Below, piece by piece: positions 1-4,686 of a stretch of 5,355 bases of DNA. Source of the DNA: Solirubrobacter sp044865965 (GTDB taxonomy: Bacteria > Actinomycetota > Thermoleophilia > Solirubrobacterales > Solirubrobacteraceae); NCBI GenBank assembly GCA_044865965.1, contig JBIOTP010000331.1, positions 1 to 5,355 on the forward strand. The letters are read 5' to 3'. How positions within the stretch are numbered: the stretch's first letter is position 1; every line of letters begins with the position of its first letter. The notes beneath the pieces are model-generated. The model ran no database searches. It was not told the origin of the DNA and saw only the letters and a program-made list of their open reading frames with translations. A program made the position numbers and the translations under genes.

Positions 1-1
1 G

Positions 2-1120
2 CTGTTCGAGACCCGGGCGGCGCTGGAGGCGGCGCCCGCGACGATGGCGGCGCTCTACGACTGCGAGCCCTATCGCGCGCATCTGCGGACCCAGGCCAAC
101 CGCCAGACGGTGATGGTCGGCTACTCAGACTCCGGCAAGGACTCCGGCTACATCGCGAGCCAGTGGGCGCTGTACGTCGCGCAGGAGCGGCTCGCCGCGC
201 AGGCGCGCGAGGCCGGCGTGGCGCTGGAGCTCTTCCACGGCCGCGGCGGCTCCCCGTCGCGCGGCGGCGGGCGCACCTACCGGGCGATCCTCGCCCAGCC
301 CGAGGGCACGGTGCAGGGCCGTATCCGCATCACCGAGCAGGGTGAGACGATCTCGGCGCGCTACTCCGACCCGGAGCTCGCCGAGCGGTCTTTGGAGCAG
401 ACGATCTCGGCCGTGCTGCTCGCGGGCGCGCTGCCGCGCGCTCCGGTCCGCGCGGCCTGGCGGGCGGAGCTCGAGCGGCTCGCCGAGCGCTCGCGCGAGC
501 GCTACCGCGCGCTCGTCTACGACGACGCCGACTTCGCGCGCTTCTTCTTCCAGATCGCGCCGATCGCCGAACTTGCGGACCTCAACATCGGGTCGCGCCC
601 GCCGGCGCGCCGGGAGGCGGGCGGGATCGAGTCGCTGCGCGCGATCCCGTGGGTGTTCGCGTGGACCCAGAACCGGCTCCTGCTTCCCTCGTGGTACGGC
701 GCCGCGACGGCGCTCGCGGACGGCGACGTCGAGCTCCACCGCGAGATGTGGCGCGACTGGCCGTTCTTCCACGAGCTCATCGGCACGCTGGAGATGGCGC
801 TGTTCAAGGCCGACCTCGGCGTCGCCGAGCGCTACCTGCGGCTCGTCGACGAGGACCTCGCGCAGCGGTTCTGGCCCGACCTGCGCGCGGAGTACGAGCT
901 GGTGGTCGAGCGCGTCCTGGCGATCACCCGGTCGCGCCGGCTGCTGGACGAGACGCCGGCGCTCCAGCGGCGGCTCGAGCACCGCAACCCGTGGGTGGAC
1001 CCGCTCTCGCATCTCCAGGTCGAGCTCCTGGAGCGTGTGCGGGCCCGGCGCGAGGACGCGCGCGCCCCGCTGCTCGCGACGATCACGGGGATCGCGGCGG
1101 GCATGCGCAATACGGGTTAG
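2..1120 (+). CDS. ppc: Phosphoenolpyruvate carboxylase, C-terminal part (5' end outside window)
   Basis: The enzyme makes oxaloacetate from phosphoenolpyruvate and bicarbonate in the cytoplasm, refilling the TCA cycle. The frame is open from base 2, upstream of the first ATG at 44, and starts LFETRAALEAAP as in internal PEPC sequence, so 372 C-terminal residues are visible of a family usually near 880-930. In visible numbering, GYSDSGKDSGY carries the Mg ligand Asp43 and Lys46 (E. coli D543, K546). FHGRGGSPSRGGG carries His79, Arg81 and Arg87 (E. coli H579, R581, R587), with exactly the E. coli spacing. NIGSRP and ESLRAIPW give Arg199 and Arg213 (E. coli R699, R713). ALFKADL and the terminal GIAAGMRNTG hold the Lys and Asn of the aspartate-inhibition site, so the C-terminus is complete. 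The loop reads SPSRGGGR where many homologues have TVGRGGGP. The stop overlaps that of the convergent GNAT gene. Confidence 0.97.
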   Translation: MFETRAALEAAPATMAALYDCEPYRAHLRTQANRQTVMVGYSDSGKDSGYIASQWALYVAQERLAAQAREAGVALELFHGRGGSPSRGGGRTYRAILAQPEGTVQGRIRITEQGETISARYSDPELAERSLEQTISAVLLAGALPRAPVRAAWRAELERLAERSRERYRALVYDDADFARFFFQIAPIAELADLNIGSRPPARREAGGIESLRAIPWVFAWTQNRLLLPSWYGAATALADGDVELHREMWRDWPFFHELIGTLEMALFKADLGVAERYLRLVDEDLAQRFWPDLRAEYELVVERVLAITRSRRLLDETPALQRRLEHRNPWVDPLSHLQVELLERVRARREDARAPLLATITGIAAGMRNTG

Positions 1121-1639
1121 AAGTAGTCGAGCAGCGCGGGCGGCGGGCCCGCGGCCGCAGCCTGCAGGAACGCGTCGGCCGCGCGCAGGCCGATCTCGGT
1201 GGGGGCGCGCAGGCCCGCGAACGCGGTGGTCGGGACCGCCGTCCAGGTGAGCGCGCCGACCTCCTCATACCCGAGCGCCCGGTAGAGCTGCGGCGTCGTC
1301 CGGAACAGCGTGCTGATCACGGCGACGCGCTCGCGCGTCGGCGAGCATCGCCGTCAGCAGTCGCCGCGCCGTGCCGGTCCGGCGCGACTCGGGCGCGACG
1401 GCGACGCCCGCGACTCCGCAGGCCGGCACGAGGCGTCCGCCGAACCAGTGCTCCTGCCCGCGATCGATCGCCTTCGCGATGAGCCGGCCGTTGTCGACGA
1501 TGCCCCACTGCCGGCGGCCCGGCCGCTCCTTGAGGTGCGTGGCCGGAGGCTCGCGGTCGAGGCCGAAGGCGAGCCGCGTCATCTCCCATGCCGCGGGGAG
1601 GTCCGCCTCCGTCAGCCGCCGGAGCCCGAGCCGCATCAC
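1117..1639 (-). pseudogene. GNAT family N-acetyltransferase, single domain, frameshifted
   Basis: Two minus-strand frames join into one GNAT protein. The first starts at GTG 1639 or ATG 1636 (a GGGA sits four bases before the ATG) and encodes LRRLTEADLPAAWEMTRLAFG, then GVAGVAVAP and the acetyl-CoA-binding motif RRTGTA (residues 86-91). The protein then switches frame near 1333-1340 to VISTLFRTTPQLYRALGYEEVG, the usual C-terminal GNAT strands. Restoring two bases (CG) in the CGCGCG run at 1332-1337 would give ...LADARERVAVIST... and a protein of about 173 residues. Without it, frame one stops at 1265. The sequence resembles the N-terminal domain of Eis-like acetyltransferases, which are normally about 400 residues, so this copy is also short at its C-terminus and ends LLDYF at the ppc stop. 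It could be a true pseudogene, a sequencing error in a GC repeat, or, least likely, programmed frameshifting. The substrate is unknown. Confidence 0.85.
1135..1153. terminator. Possible GC-rich hairpin terminator after ppc
   Basis: A perfect 7-bp inverted repeat, CGCGGGC / GCCCGCG, encloses a 5-base loop and begins 15 bases after the ppc stop. It would fold in either transcript and could help end ppc transcription. No T-run follows, and the hairpin lies inside the last codons of the opposing GNAT gene. In DNA this GC-rich it may be chance. Confidence 0.25.
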
Positions 1640-1719
1640 GTCCCATGTTCGCGCAGCCGTGGCTCCCGCGCGGCCTCGTCGCGGTCGGCGCGCGGCTTCT
1701 CGCGGGGGCGCAAGCGTTT

Positions 1720-1812
1720 CTAGACGGGGACGGCGCGCAGGCCCCAGCCGGTGCGCGGGCGGCGGCTCGCGGTGCGGCGGTGGCGCTTGATGCGGCGGAG
1801 GATCTTGCTCAT
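1720..1812 (-). CDS. Small, very basic hypothetical protein (30 aa)
   Basis: An ATG at 1812 opens a 30-codon frame ending in TAG at 1722-1720. The protein begins MSKILRRIKRHRRT and ends GWGLRAVPV. It has nine Arg, two Lys and one His and no acidic residue, so it should bind nucleic acid or another polyanion if made. No membrane segment is present. It lies 40 bases downstream of the methyltransferase-fusion stop and 80 bases before the GNAT start, all on the same strand. There is no strong Shine-Dalgarno sequence; only TTGAGACG precedes the ATG. I do not recognise the family. It is the same kind of size and charge as tiny actinobacterial ribosomal proteins such as bS22, but the sequence does not match those I can recall. 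A chance ORF in Arg-rich GC DNA is a real alternative. Confidence 0.45.
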   Translation of the reverse strand: MSKILRRIKRHRRTASRRPRTGWGLRAVPV

Positions 1813-1830
1813 CGTCTCAACGGTGTCGGC

Positions 1831-1853
1831 GGGTCGTGGTCGCACCTTGACCC
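1831..1853 (-). terminator. Possible hairpin at the end of the methyltransferase-fusion gene
   Basis: On the minus strand a 23-base element directly at the stop codon pairs GGGTC with GACCC, with a 2x2 internal loop and a further GGT/ACC stem around GCG. It could be a weak terminator, or a structure between the fusion gene and the basic mini-ORF. No T-tract follows, so the call is tentative. Confidence 0.22.
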
Positions 1854-4627
1854 TAAGCGGGCGGGCCGGGCTTCGCGGCGGGGCCATCCCCCGCTTCCGG
1901 GTACGGCTGGCGCGAGTCCGGCGAGTAGGGAGCAGTGCGCAGGAGCCGCTGGCGCGGATCAGCCGCCGCCGCGGTCAGGGCGGCGCGCCAGGCGCCGAGG
2001 GCGTCCTCGACGCCGTCGCCGGGCAGGGCGAGGTGGTGGCGTTCGATCCGGTCGGCGGCGGCGAGCGCATCCGTGAGCGCCGGCCGATCGGCGTGGTAGG
2101 CCGAGGCGTGCAGCGCGGGCAGCAGGTCGAGGAAGACGTTGGAGTCCCAGCCGGCGTGTTGCAGGTGGGAGAGCTGGGTTGACAGCGGCGCCCGCTCGAG
2201 CGCGGCGAGCGCGGGCGGCTTGAGCCTGAACAGGTCGTCGTGGCCGCCCGCGCCGAGATGCTCCGCGAAGGCGGCGGGCATGGTGCCCAGCGCGGCGGCC
2301 GCGTCGCAGTGGACCTGCGCCTGGACGGCGAGCGCGCCCGGGACGAGCTCCGCCGCGAGCACGCTGCCGCCGCGGGCGACGGCCCACGCCCCGAGGGCGT
2401 GGTAGTTGACGTCGAAGGAGACGCTGCCGTGGCGTCCGAGCTGCGGCGGGCCGCGATGGAGCTCGAGCTGCTCGGGCGTGAGCGCCCCGCGGTCGGCGGA
2501 GATCACCAGCAGGCCGCGCGGCGCGCGGTCCGCGAGCCACTCGAGCACGGTCCTGGCGCCCGTCGGGTCGAAGAACGTGGTGCCGTCGGCCAGCGGCGGG
2601 GCGGGCGCCTCGGTCGGTCTCAGGCTCCACTCGGCGTGCAGGCGGTCGAGGGCGAGGTGCTCCGTCCCCGCCTTTGCGGCGCCGGCCGGCGCGGACAGCG
2701 CGAGCTCCCACTGCGCGAGCCGCTCGCCGGCGACCGCGAATGCGTCTTGCGGCACGCCGTCGAAGACGTAGTTCGCGAGCACGATGAGCGGGTTCTTGGG
2801 TGGCTGGGCAAGCAGCGTCTCGCCGCGCGCGCGACCGGTCAGCGGTGCCGGGGCGGCGGCGTCGAAGGCGGCGAGCTCCAGGCGGCCGTCCGCGAGCGGC
2901 TCGCGCAGGGCCGGGTGGCGCTCCAGGAAATCCAGGTTCTCCTCGGCGAAGTCGGTCGCCCAGTAGCGCAGCCCCGGGTCGGCCTGCCACGCGGGGTCGG
3001 TCGCCCGGTGGCGCGGCCCCGGCTCGGACCGCCACGCGAGGAAGCGGTGGGCGAAGCGCCCGCTGCCGCACCCGAGCTCGACGACATGCACGGGCTCGCC
3101 CGGGTCCAGGAGCTCGGCCGCCGCGCAGTCGGCGACGAAGGCGGCCGCGACGTCGGCGTACGCGCGCGCGATCACGGAGTTCGTCGTGATCTGCTGCGGC
3201 ACGGTGCCCGAGCTCCAGGCGTGGATGCCCTGGGCACGGAAGTACCGGCGCTGGAGGCCCCACAGCGGCGAGGCCGAGAGCCGGACGGGCGGGCCGAGCG
3301 CGACGAGGGGCTCGGCGCGATCCGGGGCCACGGCCGCGAACTCACCGACGCGCTCGGCAACCTCGGGCCGTGCCGGCCCGGGGCGGGCCCCCGGGCGGCG
3401 CCTCGCGGCCACGCGCAGCGGCGTGTGCAGGACAGGCCTTTGCGCCGCAAGGCGAGCCGCTCGCCAGGCTGCCACGCGCAGCTCCACGGGGTCCAGCGCG
3501 CCGTCGCGGTCCAGCATCAGCCGCTCCGCCCCGACCGCGACCGTCGCCGACGCCGCCTCCCACTCGACGACGACACGCGCAACGCCCGCGGGCCGCGGGA
3601 CGTGCACGGCCAGGCCGTCACCGTCGCGCCCGACGCCGAGCCCGAGCCCCACGAGATGTTCGCGCAATCCGGCGAGATCCGTGATGCGCGCGACGCCGTC
3701 GCCCGACCCGCGCGTGACGCCATCGCCCGGTCCGCACGCCACGCCATCGCCCGGCCCGCGCGCCACGACGCGCGCCGCAACTTCGCCTGGCCCGCGCGCG
3801 TAGACGCGCACGGCGCCCGCCGGGCGGGCTCCGGCCTCCTCGAGCCGCCGCCGCAGCGGGGCGTCGGCGCGTGGCGCGGCGGTCACGAAGCGCCTCGCCC
3901 CGCGCCCGCGGAGCAGCCGCAGCGCTTCGCGGAGCAGCGCCCGGTCGACGCCCTCGCCGTGGCCTCGCACCACGCCGAGTTGGACGAGGATCCCGAGCTT
4001 CTGGTCGCTCGCGTCGAGCTCGGCCAGCGCCACGCCCACGGGCTGGCCGTCGGCGAACGCGACGCGCCACAGGCCCGTCGCCCCGTCCGCCGCGAACAGC
4101 AACTCCGCAAGCTCCTCGAGCGGTGCCCGGCCCAGCGGCGTCGGGGTCCCCGTCCAGACACGCTCCAGCACCCGGCGCAGCCCACGGGCCCCGACGTCCG
4201 CATATGCCAAGAGTGAAAGAGCGCCCGCGGTGGGCGGCGCTGCCACGAGCGCGCCGCGATAGCGCACGTGATCGGCGGCGAGGCCGAACCCGGCCTCCGC
4301 CAGCGCGCGCTCCACGCCGGGAGCGATGCGCTCGGAGTCCACATGCGCTTCTAGGCGCTGGCCCGGGAAGGCGGCGATCGCCGTCGCGAGCATGGCCGGG
4401 AGGCTGCCGTGGACGGCCTCGAGCCGGACGCCGCACGCTGTCCCGCGGCCGAGCGCCGCGGCGACCACGCGCCCCTCCTCCACGGCGGCGAACGCGCCCG
4501 GCTCGGGCTGGTCGATCCAGGCCTGCAGCAGCACCGACCGCTCACCGTCGTCCACCGGCAGGCGATCGCCCCATGCCGGCTCGAGGACCGGAAGCCGCGT
4601 CCCGGGGTCGAGTTGCCGTAGCTCCAC
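1853..4627 (-). CDS. Tandem GNAT-like domains fused to a SAM-dependent methyltransferase (924 aa)
   Basis: One uninterrupted frame runs from GTG 4627 to TAG 1853. Residues 1-128 look like a degenerate GNAT domain (ALAEAGFGLAADHVRYRGAL but no clear CoA loop). Residues 131-277 form a second GNAT domain with the acetyl-CoA loop RGHGEG at 221-226 and a closing EEAGARPAGAVRVYAR. A Gly-Pro repeat linker follows (278-313), then an unrecognised region (~314-445). The methyltransferase part begins at SPLWGLQRRYF (453) and has SAM motif I VVELGCGSGRF (515-525), YWATDF (555-560), NPLIVLANYVFDGVPQD (612-628), LLVISADRG (706-714) and HGSVSFDVNYHALG (733-746), then GWDSNVFLDLLPAL (826-839). This core resembles, from memory, a bacterial family often linked to TPR repeats, and more distantly MidA/NDUFAF7. 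No TPR array is evident here. The protein is probably cytosolic: no signal peptide or membrane segment is seen. The start is uncertain; no Shine-Dalgarno precedes it, which fits a leaderless mRNA. The substrates of both activities are unknown. Confidence 0.85.
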   Translation of the reverse strand: MELRQLDPGTRLPVLEPAWGDRLPVDDGERSVLLQAWIDQPEPGAFAAVEEGRVVAAALGRGTACGVRLEAVHGSLPAMLATAIAAFPGQRLEAHVDSERIAPGVERALAEAGFGLAADHVRYRGALVAAPPTAGALSLLAYADVGARGLRRVLERVWTGTPTPLGRAPLEELAELLFAADGATGLWRVAFADGQPVGVALAELDASDQKLGILVQLGVVRGHGEGVDRALLREALRLLRGRGARRFVTAAPRADAPLRRRLEEAGARPAGAVRVYARGPGEVAARVVARGPGDGVACGPGDGVTRGSGDGVARITDLAGLREHLVGLGLGVGRDGDGLAVHVPRPAGVARVVVEWEAASATVAVGAERLMLDRDGALDPVELRVAAWRAARLAAQRPVLHTPLRVAARRRPGARPGPARPEVAERVGEFAAVAPDRAEPLVALGPPVRLSASPLWGLQRRYFRAQGIHAWSSGTVPQQITTNSVIARAYADVAAAFVADCAAAELLDPGEPVHVVELGCGSGRFAHRFLAWRSEPGPRHRATDPAWQADPGLRYWATDFAEENLDFLERHPALREPLADGRLELAAFDAAAPAPLTGRARGETLLAQPPKNPLIVLANYVFDGVPQDAFAVAGERLAQWELALSAPAGAAKAGTEHLALDRLHAEWSLRPTEAPAPPLADGTTFFDPTGARTVLEWLADRAPRGLLVISADRGALTPEQLELHRGPPQLGRHGSVSFDVNYHALGAWAVARGGSVLAAELVPGALAVQAQVHCDAAAALGTMPAAFAEHLGAGGHDDLFRLKPPALAALERAPLSTQLSHLQHAGWDSNVFLDLLPALHASAYHADRPALTDALAAADRIERHHLALPGDGVEDALGAWRAALTAAAADPRQRLLRTAPYSPDSRQPYPEAGDGPAAKPGPPA
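2948..3037 (-). repeat. 45-bp tandem duplication inside the methyltransferase domain
   Basis: Two adjacent 45-base units (2948-2992 and 2993-3037) match at 37 of 45 positions by hand alignment and stay in frame. They encode AWRSEPGPRHRATDP and AWQADPGLRYWATDF, residues 531-545 and 546-560. The duplication sits between SAM motif I and the YWATDF strand. The second copy looks like the ancestral one because it carries the expected aromatic-ATDF strand. Confidence 0.85.
3689..3796 (-). repeat. 24-bp in-frame repeats encoding a Gly-Pro linker
   Basis: Three consecutive 24-base units (3689-3712, 3713-3736, 3737-3760) encode RGPGDGVA, CGPGDGVT and RGSGDGVA in protein order. A longer 36-base relative (3761-3796) encodes RGPGEVAARVVA. 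Hand alignment gives 21 of 24 and 20 of 24 matches between units. The array joins the second GNAT domain to the middle region and probably forms a flexible spacer. Confidence 0.85.
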
Positions 4628-4636
4628 GCGCGCGTG
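4625..4636. promoter_or_regulatory. 12-bp perfect palindrome over the fusion-gene start codon
   Basis: CACGCGCGCGTG reads the same on both strands and includes the proposed GTG start (4627-4625). It could be a protein-binding site or a small hairpin at the 5' end of the mRNA. Simple CG alternation makes chance plausible in this base composition. Confidence 0.2.
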
Positions 4637-4664
4637 TCATCGCGGATGCGGCGCGCCGTGTCAA
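4636..4664 (-). promoter_or_regulatory. Candidate promoter of the GNAT-methyltransferase gene
   Basis: On the minus strand a perfect -35 hexamer TTGACA (4664-4659) is followed, after 17 bases, by GATGAC (4641-4636), a weak -10 that matches TATAAT at three of six positions. Transcription would begin about 4629-4627, at or next to the GTG start, predicting a leaderless mRNA. This agrees with the lack of a Shine-Dalgarno sequence. The -35 is convincing; the -10 is not. Confidence 0.4.
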
Positions 4665-4671
4665 GGCGCGC
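4651..4671. promoter_or_regulatory. Inverted repeat around the -35 box (operator or terminator)
   Basis: Read on the minus strand, GCGCGCC, a 7-base spacer TTGACAC and GGCGCGC form a perfect 7-bp inverted repeat with the -35 hexamer lying wholly in the spacer. It may be an operator, or the hairpin of a T-less terminator for the upstream M15-SLT gene, whose stop is 15 bases before it. The right arm also belongs to a 10-bp palindrome CGGCGCGCCG at 4649-4658. Confidence 0.3.
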
Positions 4672-4686
4672 GGGGGTCGACGCAGC

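Noticed and set aside
125..1012. Long minus-strand frame (295 codons) opposite ppc
   Set aside because: It is Arg/Pro-rich shadow translation of a confidently identified gene and contains no recognisable motif.
1143..1158. Palindromes GCGGGCCCGC and GCGGCCGC as operator sites
   Set aside because: They lie in codons for Ala, Gly and Pro at the GNAT C-terminus, and such GC palindromes are expected by composition.
1117..1320. Stand-alone 67-residue protein starting at GTG 1320
   Set aside because: Its sequence is the C-terminal half of a GNAT domain and makes sense only as a continuation of the upstream frame.
649..1482. 277-codon plus-strand frame through the end of ppc
   Set aside because: It is out of frame with ppc and runs on across the convergent GNAT gene; no motif was found.
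1640..1719. Promoter for the GNAT gene in the gap upstream of it
   Set aside because: No -35/-10 pair stands out; only a weak GGGA ribosome-binding match four bases before the ATG was seen.
3689..3796. Short repeat array as a possible CRISPR
   Set aside because: The units are directly adjacent with no spacers, keep the reading frame, and lie inside a coding gene.
2240..4216. 658-codon plus-strand frame opposite the fusion gene
   Set aside because: Its composition (Arg, Gly, Ala, Pro) is that of a GC-rich antisense frame. The minus-strand frame carries clear GNAT and methyltransferase motifs.
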